Below the pieces are notes generated by a model that made no database searches, was not told the origin of the DNA, and saw only the letters and a list, made by a program, of their open reading frames with translations. This document shows positions 16,302 through 25,504 of a stretch of 56,610 nt of DNA, piece after piece. The DNA is from JBDIVL01 sp039794405 (lineage in GTDB: Bacteria; Planctomycetota; Brocadiia; Brocadiales; Brocadiaceae). A program made the position numbers and the translations under genes. Positions within the stretch are counted from its first letter, which is position 1. Each line of letters starts with the position of its first letter. The stretch is taken from the NCBI GenBank assembly GCA_039794405.1, contig JBDIVL010000028.1, forward strand, positions 1 to 56,610. Reading direction: 5' to 3'.

Positions 16302-16793
16302 ATGTGTAACGTGGACATTAGATATGTCAATGTGTATGATTTAGATGCATGTTACGCCGTTGAACTTGCCTGCTATACCTCTGACGCTGCAACACGGGAA
16401 AAAATACAGAAACGTATACGACTGTTTCCTGAAGGATTTCTGGTTGCCGAATTAAAAGGGCGGATCATCGGGATGATTAATAGCGGAGCTACAAATAAAG
16501 AAGATATAACGGACGAGGCATTTAAAGATATGATCGGCCACGTGAGTGATGGCAAAAATATCGTTATTTTTTCTTTAGCTGTCTTACCGGAATTCAGAGG
16601 TACTGGCGTCTCTAAAAGGCTTATGTCGAGGTTTATCGAAATATCTAAAGATTTAAAAAAGAAGAAGATTTTACTCATATGCAAGTCCGAACTAATTCCT
16701 TACTATCAAAAGTACGGTTTTCTTTATAGTTCGAAGTCAAAATCGACTCATGGGGGATTTGAGTGGCATGAGATGTATTTATCATTGATTTAG
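16302..16793 (+). CDS. GNAT-family N-acetyltransferase
   Basis: 163 residues. The acetyl-CoA loop is seen as LAVLPEFRGTGVSKRL (motif A, R/Q-x-x-G-x-G/A), preceded by the beta strand FLVAELKGRIIGMI and followed by LICKSELIPYYQKYGF (motif B with the usual Tyr). The spacing resembles the AANAT-like subgroup. It should acetylate a small amine or amino group; the substrate is not predictable. It stands alone between repeat blocks. The region has gained other foreign material, so transfer is possible. Confidence 0.85.
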   Translation: MCNVDIRYVNVYDLDACYAVELACYTSDAATREKIQKRIRLFPEGFLVAELKGRIIGMINSGATNKEDITDEAFKDMIGHVSDGKNIVIFSLAVLPEFRGTGVSKRLMSRFIEISKDLKKKKILLICKSELIPYYQKYGFLYSSKSKSTHGGFEWHEMYLSLI

Positions 16794-16854
16794 CGGCAAA
16801 GTATAACATTGGAAAAGCTGTAACAATTTTGTTTTGAAAAACGTATTATCTATT

Positions 16855-16875
16855 AGCTCCGTAGGAGCAATCTGT
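16855..16875. repeat. single arm of the AGCTCCGTAGGAGC repeat
   Basis: AGCTCCGTAGGAGCAATCTGT matches either arm of the palindrome at 17051-17111, here without a partner. It marks a partial copy of the same dispersed element. Confidence 0.5.
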
Positions 16876-16906
16876 TTGTAGATAGGATGCCATACATAAC
16901 ATATAT

Positions 16907-17051
16907 TATAGCATCCAACAGATGAAACCGAATATCACACAATAAAACAAAACAAAATGAACCACGATTTGATTAAACCATCACGGACAAACGAGTTTGT
17001 CCGTGCCACCCTATCTAAAATACTGTTCGATTTCATCTCATGAGTACTATA
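16907..17051. mobile_element. 145-bp MITE, copy 1
   Basis: Imperfect 26-base terminal inverted repeats: TATAGCATCCAACAGATGAA on the left (16907 onward) and its near complement ending at 17051. An internal palindrome CACGGACAAAC/GTTTGTCCGTG sits off-centre. A second copy of exactly the same length lies at 19252-19396. No ORF, so it depends on a transposase not present in the window. Confidence 0.75.
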
Positions 17052-17111
17052 GCTCCGTCAGGAGCGGCCTGTTTATATATTAAATCATATACAGGTCGCT
17101 CCTACGGAGCT
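17051..17111. repeat. AGCTCCGT palindrome
   Basis: Arms of about 21 bases, AGCTCCGTCAGGAGCGGCCT at 17051 and its near complement ending at 17111, surround an AT-rich loop. The element abuts the right end of MITE copy 1. It cannot be assigned a function. Confidence 0.6.
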
Positions 17112-17376
17112 ATTTACCCTATCGAATTTTATTGTGCTACAAACAGATCACCCCTAACGGGGTTACATCGTTTTTTATGACCACTGGATTTTTCAAAAAA
17201 TTAAAATGTTACGTAAACTCAGATAATTCAGGATTTATTCTATACGATAACTTTTTAGATTTTAAGCGGCTAATTTTCTCTTCATGTGTTTTGACTTACG
17301 GTTTTTTATTAAAGTGGTATGGAATATGCTTAAATTATTAGTAATTTTAATCTTTTCGTTAAGCAATGAATAAACA

Positions 17377-17467
17377 CACCCCCACCCCTCTCAAGAGGGG
17401 AATTTAGAAGTCCCATCCTGGGAGGGAAACCCACCCCTTAGTCCCCTCTTGGGAGGGGAGGGGTGGG
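17377..17467. repeat. C/G-rich palindromic element
   Basis: CCCACCCCTCTCAAGAGGGG on the left pairs with a near complement ending GAGGGGTGGG on the right. A similar element is at 9530-9600. The remainder of the 16794-17570 gap between the GNAT gene and the secreted proteins is made up of repeats; no supported gene was found there. Confidence 0.5.
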
Positions 17468-17570
17468 TAAAAAGAAAAATCGTTAGTTTTTTGTCTTATA
17501 AAACCCAACCTAATTTAAGAGGGTCGCTTGAAACACCTATCTGGAATTCTAAACAAAGAAGGAGGTAGAT

Positions 17571-18296
17571 ATGATGAAGTCAAAATGCAGCAGTTATTTG
17601 GCCACCGTGTCGTCTTTTTTATGTGTATTGGCCTTTTTTCTGATAGCTGAGGTTTCTTTCACATTTGGGGTTAACGGTCGGGCCGATGCGGCAGAGGCTG
17701 AAGAATTCGCCCTGTTCTTCGAGTTCAACGCTACAGATGGCGATCTGGGTCTTCAGGGCTTCCTCGGTGCGGACGCCTGGGAAGTAGTTAATATCGTAAA
17801 CCCCAATGGCCGAAGGATCCTTACGATAACTACTAAAAAAGGTTTGAAAAAGCTCGGCCTCAGTGAGTTCTCCTTCGAAAGCGAGGAGCCGCAGCTCGAG
17901 GAGGAAGATGTCAGAGACCGCTTCCCGGAGGGGGTGTATAAGCTTGAGGGCAGGACAGTCGACGGGGAGAAGCTCACTGGCGAGGTAGAACTGTCGCACG
18001 AACTTCCAGCCGCGCCAGTGAACCTCGGTCCCGATGGTACCGTGCTGGATCCAAACAATCCGGTCACCATTTCATGGGATCCCGGAACGGACGGCGAAGC
18101 CGCTGCCTTCTGGGAAATAGAGGTAGAAACGGACGAGGTCAGGATCCTTAGTGCAGTTCTCGACCAGGCGACCACGCAGGTGACTATTCCGGCGGAGCTC
18201 ATTGAGCCTGGCAAGGAGTACAGGTTCGAGGTAATTGCAGTAGGGGAAAATGGGAACAGGGTCATAACGGAGGTTGGCTTCGCGACGGCACCATAG
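17571..18296 (+). CDS. secreted protein with fibronectin-III-like domain
   Basis: 241 residues. A long signal peptide (MMKSKCSSYLATVSSFLCVL and on to about residue 40, DAAEAEE) is followed by a short acidic domain and a C-terminal beta-sandwich with the FN3-like pattern PVTISWDPG and YRFEVIAVGENGN. GGAGGT lies 6-10 bases before the ATG. The gene is visibly richer in G and C than its surroundings, which suggests transfer. It shares its leader and first codons with the next gene at 18482, so the two probably arose by duplication or by leader capture. A role at the cell surface is inferred only. Confidence 0.7.
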   Translation: MMKSKCSSYLATVSSFLCVLAFFLIAEVSFTFGVNGRADAAEAEEFALFFEFNATDGDLGLQGFLGADAWEVVNIVNPNGRRILTITTKKGLKKLGLSEFSFESEEPQLEEEDVRDRFPEGVYKLEGRTVDGEKLTGEVELSHELPAAPVNLGPDGTVLDPNNPVTISWDPGTDGEAAAFWEIEVETDEVRILSAVLDQATTQVTIPAELIEPGKEYRFEVIAVGENGNRVITEVGFATAP

Positions 18297-18481
18297 GCCT
18301 CGGACGCGAACAGGCTTGTTCCGTAAACTCCGTTCGTATTCCGCATTGTTGCAACGATTTCTTCGGGATAAATACTTCCGTATGGTACGTCGATTGGTCT
18401 ACCGTATGTGTTTCTCAGACAGTCTCTTAGAGGAAAGCGTGAAATGCTTATCAGAAGCTATAAACAAAGAGGGAGGTAGAT

Positions 18482-19270
18482 ATGATGAAGTCAAAGTGTG
18501 TCAGTTTTGCCCTGAGGACACCGACTATTGTGTCATTTTTTTGGGTGGTATTCATAGTATTCACCTGGCTTGGGCTGTCTAGCGGCATCGTTATGGCGCA
18601 GGATGAGGAACCCCAGTTCACTACTGAATTTCGATTGGAAGACTGCAAGTTTAAAACAAGAGGAGCAAATACCTACTTCATTCTCAAACCAGGCTATCAA
18701 TTAGTATTGGAGGGCGAGGAGGATGGTGAAACGCTCCGCGTTGTGATTACAGTTCTTTCTAGAACTGAAAATATCTCTCTCCCGGATATTGGCACGGTGA
18801 AAACCAGAGTTGTTGAGGAAAGGGAAACGGTGAATGGTGAACTGGTAGAGGTATCGAGAAACTTCTTCGCAATATGTGAAAAGACTAACGACGTTTTCTA
18901 TTTTGGAGAAGATGTCGATATCTACGAGAATGGAGAGATCGTAAGTCACGAAGGAGCCTGGCGTGCGGGTGGGCCTGATAACAATGGTCTGGCGGAACCC
19001 GGTATTATTATGCCCGGAACTTTTCTCTTAGGAGCGAGATATTTCCAGGAACAAGCAGATGGCATTGCTTTGGACCGTGCAGAACACGTGGAGATGGGGC
19101 TTGAGATAGTTACTGAAGCAGGCACGTTTTCTAATTGTGTGAGGGTAATTGAAACGAGTCCACTTGAGCCAGGCGAAGAGAGTGAAAAGATATACTGTCC
19201 TGGAGTTGGACTAATCGTAGACGATGAGGTTGAACTAGTCGAATTTGGTTCTATAGCATCCAATAGATGA
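18482..19270 (+). CDS. secreted hypothetical protein whose 3' end lies in a MITE
   Basis: 262 residues with a signal peptide (to about residue 40, GIVMAQDEE). The mature part is acidic and beta-rich, with four cysteines (DCKF, FAICEK, FSNCVR, IYCPGVG). No family was recognised. The start region GGGAGGTAGATATGATGAAG is nearly identical to that of the gene at 17571. The last residues (SIASNR) and the stop codon come from the left end of MITE copy 2 (19252), so the insertion probably replaced the original C-terminus. Confidence 0.65.
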   Translation: MMKSKCVSFALRTPTIVSFFWVVFIVFTWLGLSSGIVMAQDEEPQFTTEFRLEDCKFKTRGANTYFILKPGYQLVLEGEEDGETLRVVITVLSRTENISLPDIGTVKTRVVEERETVNGELVEVSRNFFAICEKTNDVFYFGEDVDIYENGEIVSHEGAWRAGGPDNNGLAEPGIIMPGTFLLGARYFQEQADGIALDRAEHVEMGLEIVTEAGTFSNCVRVIETSPLEPGEESEKIYCPGVGLIVDDEVELVEFGSIASNR

Positions 19271-19396
19271 AACCGAACAGAATATAATGAAACCAAATAA
19301 AACGAACTAGGATTCGATTGTACCATCACGGACAAACCAGTTTGTCCGTGCCACCCGGTCTAAAATACTGTTCGGTTTCATCGCTTGAATACTATA
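19252..19396. mobile_element. 145-bp MITE, copy 2
   Basis: The same 26-base imperfect ends and internal GACAAAC/GTTTGTC palindrome as copy 1 at 16907, and identical total length. It overlaps the last 19 bases of the upstream coding sequence. Its internal hairpin may also act as the transcription end for that gene. The remainder of the gap to 19611 shows nothing recognisable. Confidence 0.75.
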
Positions 19397-19611
19397 AATC
19401 CGTTAAGATAACTCCAACGATGACGATTAAGTTTGATTCAACTTCCTTTGCATTCAGACTGGGTCATAAAAGGGTTCATTTGACTCGGTTTGAATGCACG
19501 CATGCATGCGATCTGTAGGCTACTCCCAATGATTCAAATGACAGGCTATTTAATTTAATCATTGATTTTGCTTTAAAAAATTAAAGATGTAATAATTATG
19601 GGAAATCATAA

Positions 19612-21153
19612 TCAAATCACGGGGGAACTGTATCCAACCATCCTTTTTATCAGGGAACCGATTGATTCAATATTGGAAGCGTATTCAAAAATGGATCCTA
19701 TCTGCCTATTTTCGGTTAACCATTCTACATAAACAGAATCATCCGATTGATCGAAGGTTACATTTGCATAATCTGCTCCGGGATTAAATAGAAATTTTAT
19801 TTGAGTTAAATTTATTCCCCTGTCGTACAATTGATCAATGATGGTTCCAAGACTCTTGTTATGAGGAGCAACAATAATAAATTGGAGGTCTCTCAGTTGA
19901 TATGGATATATATCATAGTACTGTATCCTTTCCAGGATTTTTCCCAGAAAATTTGTTTTCCTTCCCCATAATGAGAATAAATACTTCGCAGCGAGAGAAT
20001 CCTGGTAAATTTCATCAGTCGGACTAATGTGAGCAAGATATCCAAATTTTTCCGGATAATAAATAATCAGTGAAGTACAGGGCCCGACTCCTTTTGTTTC
20101 AAGTATCTCTCCCGATTTTGTCATCCAGAACTCATTCATATCAACCCTTTTTCCCTTTGTAATTTTCCTTCCTTCTCTTTGAGACGAGTGAACGTTTGTG
20201 GCTATATTTGAGTAGTACTCCACAATTTTTGGTAGATAATATTTTTTATAAAATCTGTAATGATCCGAGATAATTTCGTCTTCATCAATTTCAACAACGA
20301 TAACCCATGTATGTCCAAAAATATCAAATTGTTCAAAAGAACTCAACACCTTTACGCCCCGGTAATCATTGATTATTTTTTTATCGGATTTCATAGTAAG
20401 GGCTAGCCGAATGGCCTCTGTATCGACCTTTAGTTTCAAGACGGTACTGTCTTCGATAAACCTCGAATCAGTCAACATGAGCTTGTTTTTGTTTACAAGA
20501 TAAACTTCTCCCGTTCTTCCCAGACCTTTATGATCGGACAGGATGGCATTGATTTTATCGATGGGAAACTGGAGTATGAGCCAGCCATGGTTCACGTTAT
20601 TTTCCTGAACTGGTACAACAAAAAAGGCCGCTGGTTCATCTGAAGGAGGATAGAAATCATAATCCACGAATTCGTTATCGGGATTACTCCTCATGTGTTT
20701 TGCCAATTTCGTATCAGAAAATATACCGGTAAAAAGGTTGGTATGATAATCATCCTCGCGCTTAATGCTGTGGAAAACAAAACCTTTGTCATCAACAAAA
20801 AGGATATCATAAAAGTCCCTGTATTTATTTACAAAATGTGCATCCATTTCATATTCTAACCTGTAAAGAGACGAAGTATTCGTCACGCCAGGTTGAGAAG
20901 TATAATATTCTCTCATGACATTGAAACACTGCAATATCTTCTTGTCTTTATTTGCTTCATGGGTTATTTGTTTTATTGTATTGAAGTAGTCAATTATTTC
21001 TGTCTTTTTTGCTGCTTTAACCTTATCAAGTACTCTGAAATGTGTATCTATCGCATTATGCCGCGGTGATTGTGTGCAGTTGATAACAACCAGGGACAGA
21101 CTGCCGCAAAGTATCAAATAAAGAATATTTTTTAGTATTTTCGGGTTATTCAT
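19612..21153 (-). CDS. lipoprotein with Cache-like sensor and C-terminal CheD-like domain
   Basis: 513 residues. A lipobox-like signal ends at C26 (LVVINC), predicting an exported lipid-anchored protein. Residues about 35-300 look like a double Cache sensor: FYDILFVDDKGFVFHSI, a PVQENNVNHGWLILQFPIDK strand pair and LGRTGEVYLVNKN. The C-terminal part (about 335-510) resembles CheD glutamine deamidase: MNEFWMTKSGEI, then GVGPC with C359 and YLAHISP with H375, a C-to-H spacing of 16 against 17 in the known CheD Cys/His pair. CheD is normally cytoplasmic, so an exported Cache-CheD fusion is unusual. No chemotaxis genes are nearby. Confidence 0.7.
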   Translation of the reverse strand: MNNPKILKNILYLILCGSLSLVVINCTQSPRHNAIDTHFRVLDKVKAAKKTEIIDYFNTIKQITHEANKDKKILQCFNVMREYYTSQPGVTNTSSLYRLEYEMDAHFVNKYRDFYDILFVDDKGFVFHSIKREDDYHTNLFTGIFSDTKLAKHMRSNPDNEFVDYDFYPPSDEPAAFFVVPVQENNVNHGWLILQFPIDKINAILSDHKGLGRTGEVYLVNKNKLMLTDSRFIEDSTVLKLKVDTEAIRLALTMKSDKKIINDYRGVKVLSSFEQFDIFGHTWVIVVEIDEDEIISDHYRFYKKYYLPKIVEYYSNIATNVHSSQREGRKITKGKRVDMNEFWMTKSGEILETKGVGPCTSLIIYYPEKFGYLAHISPTDEIYQDSLAAKYLFSLWGRKTNFLGKILERIQYYDIYPYQLRDLQFIIVAPHNKSLGTIIDQLYDRGINLTQIKFLFNPGADYANVTFDQSDDSVYVEWLTENRQIGSIFEYASNIESIGSLIKRMVGYSSPVI

Positions 21154-21235
21154 TGAATAGTACGAGGCATATTCATGAAACTTTTATTCGTGTAAATTGG
21201 CGGTCGAACCGTTATTCTTAATTTAAAAAAATTAT

Positions 21236-21263
21236 CTTATATCGAAAGAGGATAAACTGTCAA
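21236..21263 (-). promoter_or_regulatory. sigma70 promoter of the Cache-CheD gene
   Basis: On the minus strand TTGACA (21263-21258), a 16-base spacer, then TATAAG (21241-21236), about 80 bases upstream of the start at 21153. Confidence 0.6.
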
Positions 21264-21466
21264 GGATTCATTTTATTTCCTGGAATATTCCTTAGAAAAG
21301 TACGGCTTCAGGTCAAGAATGCAAACGTATGTGTCGAAATGTTAACTTTGTTATAAAGTGCGGCGGTTTTTATGCAATAGATAAAAAAATTTAACTCTAC
21401 GGACATTATATAAAAACGGCTGATGTAGTGACGGGAATATAAAATCCGTGAGTTTTCAGGATAAAC

Positions 21467-21495
21467 TTGACAAAAATTCATACGAGACTTATAAT
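21467..21495 (+). promoter_or_regulatory. consensus sigma70 promoter of the flavoenzyme gene
   Basis: TTGACA (21467-21472), 17 bases, TATAAT (21490-21495): both hexamers are perfect at ideal spacing. It ends 100 bases before the ATG at 21595, leaving a leader of about 90 bases without obvious structure. Strong constitutive expression is expected. Nothing else was recognised in the 21154-21594 gap apart from the divergent promoter at 21236. Confidence 0.75.
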
Positions 21496-21594
21496 TCCGA
21501 AATTCTCAATTCTCATGTGATATAATAAACAGCAAATAGTCATGATCTCTCATCAATGTATTTTCCTTACCATTTGTAGAATGGAACATAAAAT

Positions 21595-23619
21595 ATGAGC
21601 AAATTATTTGACAAAGTACACATTGGTCAAATGACAGTAAAAAACAGGATAATCATGTCTGCCATGGATCTGGGATTTACTTCGGATGGTACCATTAATG
21701 ACCAAATTATTCATTTTTATAAAGAACGGGCAAAAGGGGGCGTTGGATGCATTGTTGTAGGTGGATGCTATCCGGAAATGAATGGCAAGGTTTGGAAAAG
21801 TATCATCGGATTAGATAAGGATGAATTTATTCCGGGGCTCAAAAAACTAACGGATACTATCCATGCACACGATGTAAAGGTTGTCGCACAGATTCTCCAT
21901 GGTGGCCGAAGTGCCTCATCATTCTTTACAAAAATGCAGCCGGTCTCACCTTCATCACTAACCCACAGAAGTATTAAGCAAGAACCTCACGCCCTGACAA
22001 TCCCGGAGATTAAAATGGTAATTGATAAGTATGTCAGCGCAACGGTAAGGGTAAAAAAGGCTGGTTTTGATGCTGTAGAACTCCATGGCGGTATGGGATA
22101 CCTTATCAACCAGTTTCTTTCAAAGGCTACAAACAAGCGTGACGATCAATATGGCGGAACTCTTCAAAACAGGGTACGTTTTGCCAGGGAATTAATCATT
22201 GCAATAAAAGAAACAGTCGGGAAGGACTATCCTGTCATCTTTCGGATGTCAGGCGATGATTTTGTTGAAGATGGACTTAAGATATCCGAGAGCATGGAAA
22301 TTGCAAAAATTCTGGAACAGGCAGGTGCTGATGCCTTTAATGTTTCTCCTGGCTGGCATGAGAGTAGGACGCCAATCATGCTGATGATTATTCCACGGAT
22401 GGCCTATGTGTTCTTTTCACAAAAAATCAAATCACAGGTAAAGGTCCCGGTAATTGCCTCGGTGAGAATCAATGATCTCAAATTGGCTGAAGAGATCCTG
22501 GATAACGAACAATCAGACATAGTATCCATTGGCAGACCCCTCATCGTAGACCCTGAATTGCCGAATAAATATAAGAATGAGCAATTTGATGATATAAGGA
22601 CATGTATCGCTTGTAACCAGGGGTGTTTTGATTCCTTGCTTAATTTTAAACCGGTATCTTGTACCTATAACGCGATGGCAGGACATGAAGGCGAATATGA
22701 AATCACGGTAGCAAATAAACCAAAAAAAGTGGTAATCGTTGGAGGGGGGCCTGCTGGTATGGAAGCAGCCCGTGTCCTCTCTTTGCGAGGACACAATGTT
22801 ACCTTATATGAGAGACAAAACCAACTGGGCGGTCAATTGCGTTATGCCTTTATACCACCAGGCCGGGAAGAGGTACAAAATATTATAACCTATTTGGAAA
22901 AACAAATCTCAAAACTAAGAGTACAGGTAAAAACCGGAAAAGAAGTTAACTTGCATGCCTTACAGGAAGAACATCCCGATGCGGTTGTTGTGGCAACAGG
23001 CGGACAACCCATAATGCTCAATCTCCCCGGAATAAAAGGGAAAAATGTGTATACAGCCAGCAGCATATTAGAAGGAAAAGTTCCTATAGGAAAAGATGTT
23101 GTTATCATCGGCGGTGGAACGGTAGGTTGCGAGGTAGCGTTATATGTAGCTAAACAGGGGGCTATGAATCCGGACACGGCATGTTTTCTCCTCAAGCATA
23201 AAGTTATCGATGCCGGAGAAGCGGTTGAATACACTGCAAAGGGGAATCGTAATGTTACCATCCTGGAAATGAAGAGGAAGGTTGGAGGGGGATTTGGCAT
23301 CTCTACGCGGTGGATTATCCTGCAAGAATTAAAAAACGCGGGAATAAGGGACCTGACAGAAGTTACCGTTAAAGGAATTACCGACAATGGCAATGAAAAC
23401 GGAAGAAATACCAGTGGGGTAACTTATGAAAAGGATGGTCAGGAGTACTTCATAAAGGCAGATACGGTTATCATTGCCGTTGGATACTGTCCCAACAATG
23501 ATCTTCAAAACCAGATAGAGGGAAAATTTCCGGAAATACACTATATCGGTGATTGCGTTAAGGTACGCACTGCACTTGAGGCTATTCATGAGGGTTTTAA
23601 AACAGCCTTACAGATATAA
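21595..23619 (+). CDS. NADH:flavin oxidoreductase, 2,4-dienoyl-CoA reductase (FadH) family
   Basis: 674 residues, the normal length of the three-cofactor family. An N-terminal FMN TIM barrel (about 1-340) of old-yellow-enzyme type contains HGGRSASSF and ELHGGMGYLINQFLS. A 4Fe-4S cluster site follows as CxxCx3Cx11C (from TCIACNQGC). The C-terminal FAD/NAD(P) domain has VVIVGGGPAGMEAARVLS and a second VVIIGGGTVGCEVALYV. The reaction is reduction of a conjugated double bond in an enoyl or dienoyl thioester or similar enone. It heads a likely operon with a crotonase and FabG, so an acyl substrate fits. Its precise substrate is unknown. Confidence 0.9.
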   Translation: MSKLFDKVHIGQMTVKNRIIMSAMDLGFTSDGTINDQIIHFYKERAKGGVGCIVVGGCYPEMNGKVWKSIIGLDKDEFIPGLKKLTDTIHAHDVKVVAQILHGGRSASSFFTKMQPVSPSSLTHRSIKQEPHALTIPEIKMVIDKYVSATVRVKKAGFDAVELHGGMGYLINQFLSKATNKRDDQYGGTLQNRVRFARELIIAIKETVGKDYPVIFRMSGDDFVEDGLKISESMEIAKILEQAGADAFNVSPGWHESRTPIMLMIIPRMAYVFFSQKIKSQVKVPVIASVRINDLKLAEEILDNEQSDIVSIGRPLIVDPELPNKYKNEQFDDIRTCIACNQGCFDSLLNFKPVSCTYNAMAGHEGEYEITVANKPKKVVIVGGGPAGMEAARVLSLRGHNVTLYERQNQLGGQLRYAFIPPGREEVQNIITYLEKQISKLRVQVKTGKEVNLHALQEEHPDAVVVATGGQPIMLNLPGIKGKNVYTASSILEGKVPIGKDVVIIGGGTVGCEVALYVAKQGAMNPDTACFLLKHKVIDAGEAVEYTAKGNRNVTILEMKRKVGGGFGISTRWIILQELKNAGIRDLTEVTVKGITDNGNENGRNTSGVTYEKDGQEYFIKADTVIIAVGYCPNNDLQNQIEGKFPEIHYIGDCVKVRTALEAIHEGFKTALQI

Positions 23620-23716
23620 GCAGGATTTTATTATGGAGATAGAATTCAGAAGTCAGAATGGAAGAAATTACGATATGTCATATTTTTACCATAATATTTA
23701 GCAAAGGTTTCGAAAC

Positions 23717-24523
23717 ATGAAAGACATCCGTATGAATCGTGGCGATAACTCAGGATATAAGCATATCGAATTTGAAGAGATCGTGGCCGACAACGGTAAA
23801 GCGATTGGTGTTATTTATATGAATAAACCATCACGAAACTCAATTGGCTCGTGGCTTCTGGATGCCATTTATGACAAGATGGACCAATACGAGAGTGATG
23901 ATAGGATTGGCACCATTATTCTTAGCAGTAAACTGAGAGGAGTTTTTAGTGACGGTGCTGACCGTGATGAACTTTTTGGTTCCTGGATTTCCGGTCTGGT
24001 AGCAGAGAAAAACTACGAGCGGTTCCGTCGTGCACATGAGATGTTCGTTGAGATTGAAAATTGTAAAAAACCTGTCATTGCCGCTATCAATGGTGTTACT
24101 ATTGGCGCCGGTCTGGAGATAGCGATGCTGTGTGATCTGCGTATAGCGTCTGAACTCTCATTCTTCAGCCTGCCTGAGGCAAAACCAGAACTGAGTATTA
24201 TTCCCGGCCTCGGTGGTACACAGCGCTTGCCGCGCTTTATTGGCGCCACCCGTGCCAAGGAGATGTTATTCCTTGGTAAAATGATCCGTGCAGAAACGGC
24301 TCTCGAATGGGGACTTGTCAATCAAATTAGTCCACATAAAGAGGTTTTAGATCACACATTAGCTTTGGCAAAAACCCTCCTGAATCGAGATGCACGGGCA
24401 CTTAAAGAAATGAAGAAATGTGTTAATTTTGCCGGAGAAAACGATATTGTAAAAGGCATTGAATACGAAGTTGGTTTATTTGCTGAAATGATGCGGTTAA
24501 AGCTATTGAATAAAAACTGTTGA
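23717..24523 (+). CDS. enoyl-CoA hydratase/isomerase (crotonase) family protein
   Basis: 268 residues, the usual crotonase length. Both catalytic glutamates of the hydratase are conserved: E134 in GAGLEIAMLCD and E154 in LPEAKPELS, followed by IPGLGGTQRL. The oxyanion loop is GVFSDGADRDEL. Hydration of an enoyl thioester or a related double-bond shift is likely. It follows the dienoyl-CoA-reductase-like gene by about 100 bases and precedes fabG, so the three could act in sequence on one acyl chain. Confidence 0.9.
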   Translation: MKDIRMNRGDNSGYKHIEFEEIVADNGKAIGVIYMNKPSRNSIGSWLLDAIYDKMDQYESDDRIGTIILSSKLRGVFSDGADRDELFGSWISGLVAEKNYERFRRAHEMFVEIENCKKPVIAAINGVTIGAGLEIAMLCDLRIASELSFFSLPEAKPELSIIPGLGGTQRLPRFIGATRAKEMLFLGKMIRAETALEWGLVNQISPHKEVLDHTLALAKTLLNRDARALKEMKKCVNFAGENDIVKGIEYEVGLFAEMMRLKLLNKNC

Positions 24524-24698
24524 ATACCATAATTGTGGCTGTGTCGCTCCAGGTATCAGGATAAGAGATGGAATAAGGTGTATTCCCCAGATTTATCAAT
24601 ATTTTTTACCTTGCATTTCAAAATCCATTTCTATACTATAATTCCAACTTGCAATTATTGATAAAAAGAGAAATTACTCATAAAAGGGGGCTTATACT

Positions 24699-25442
24699 AT
24701 GGAATTCAAAGGTAAAGTAGCAATTATCACTGGTGGCACGCGGGGTATAGGAAGGGCAATTGCGTTAGAACTGGCAAAAAATGGTTGTAACATTGCCTTT
24801 AATTACAATAAAAATACCGATGCTGCCCATGTACTGGTAAAAGAAATCGAGTCAATAGGTGCAAAGGCGACTTCCTTCCAGGTAAATGCCGCCAGCTTTG
24901 AGGGTGCCAAAAATATGGTAAAGGAGGTTCTGGACAGGTTGGGAAAAATTGATTTTCTGGTGAATAACGCAGGAATCACACGCGATAAACTCCTTGCCTT
25001 AATGGGAGAAAATGACTGGGATGACGTTATCAATACGAATCTCAAAAGTGTTTATAATTTTTCCAAATCGGTTATTACCCATATGATAAAGCAAAAATCC
25101 GGTAGTATCCTGAATATAACTTCAGTAAGCGGAATAATGGGAATGGCAGGACAGGTAAATTATTCCTCCTCCAAGGCCGGAATGATTGGTTTTACAAAGG
25201 CCCTTGCCAAAGAGGTGGGAAAGGCTAATATTACCGTGAATGCCATTGCATGTGGTTTTATTGAAACAGACATGACATCGGTACTGCCACAAGAGTATAA
25301 AGATAAGGTAATTGAAATGGTTCCTGTAAGGAGATTTGGTCAGCCTGAAGAGGTTGCAAAAGCAGCCGTATTTCTGTTGTCAAATGATGCCAAATATATT
25401 ACAGGTCATGTGATTAGCGTAGACGGCGGTCTGGCAATGTAA
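24699..25442 (+). CDS. fabG: 3-oxoacyl-[ACP] reductase (SDR family)
   Basis: 247 residues, standard FabG length. The NADPH-binding TGGTRGIG lies at 11-18, NNAG at 89-92, the catalytic S142, Y155 and K159 are in place (NYSSSKAG), and the C-terminus is SVDGGLAM. It reduces beta-ketoacyl-ACP to the beta-hydroxy form. AAAGGGGG precedes the start. It lies with a crotonase and a dienoyl reductase family gene instead of with fabD or acpP, so it may be a dedicated paralogue. Confidence 0.92.
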   Translation: MEFKGKVAIITGGTRGIGRAIALELAKNGCNIAFNYNKNTDAAHVLVKEIESIGAKATSFQVNAASFEGAKNMVKEVLDRLGKIDFLVNNAGITRDKLLALMGENDWDDVINTNLKSVYNFSKSVITHMIKQKSGSILNITSVSGIMGMAGQVNYSSSKAGMIGFTKALAKEVGKANITVNAIACGFIETDMTSVLPQEYKDKVIEMVPVRRFGQPEEVAKAAVFLLSNDAKYITGHVISVDGGLAM

Positions 25443-25504
25443 AGTTTTGTTGGGTTTCGTTCCTCAAACAACTACGTAATGAATAAAATTGCAAAGGAAA
25501 AGGT

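Noticed and set aside
17132..17341. 69-codon plus-strand frame in the repeat block
   Set aside because: No start signal and surrounded by palindromic repeats; composition looks non-coding.
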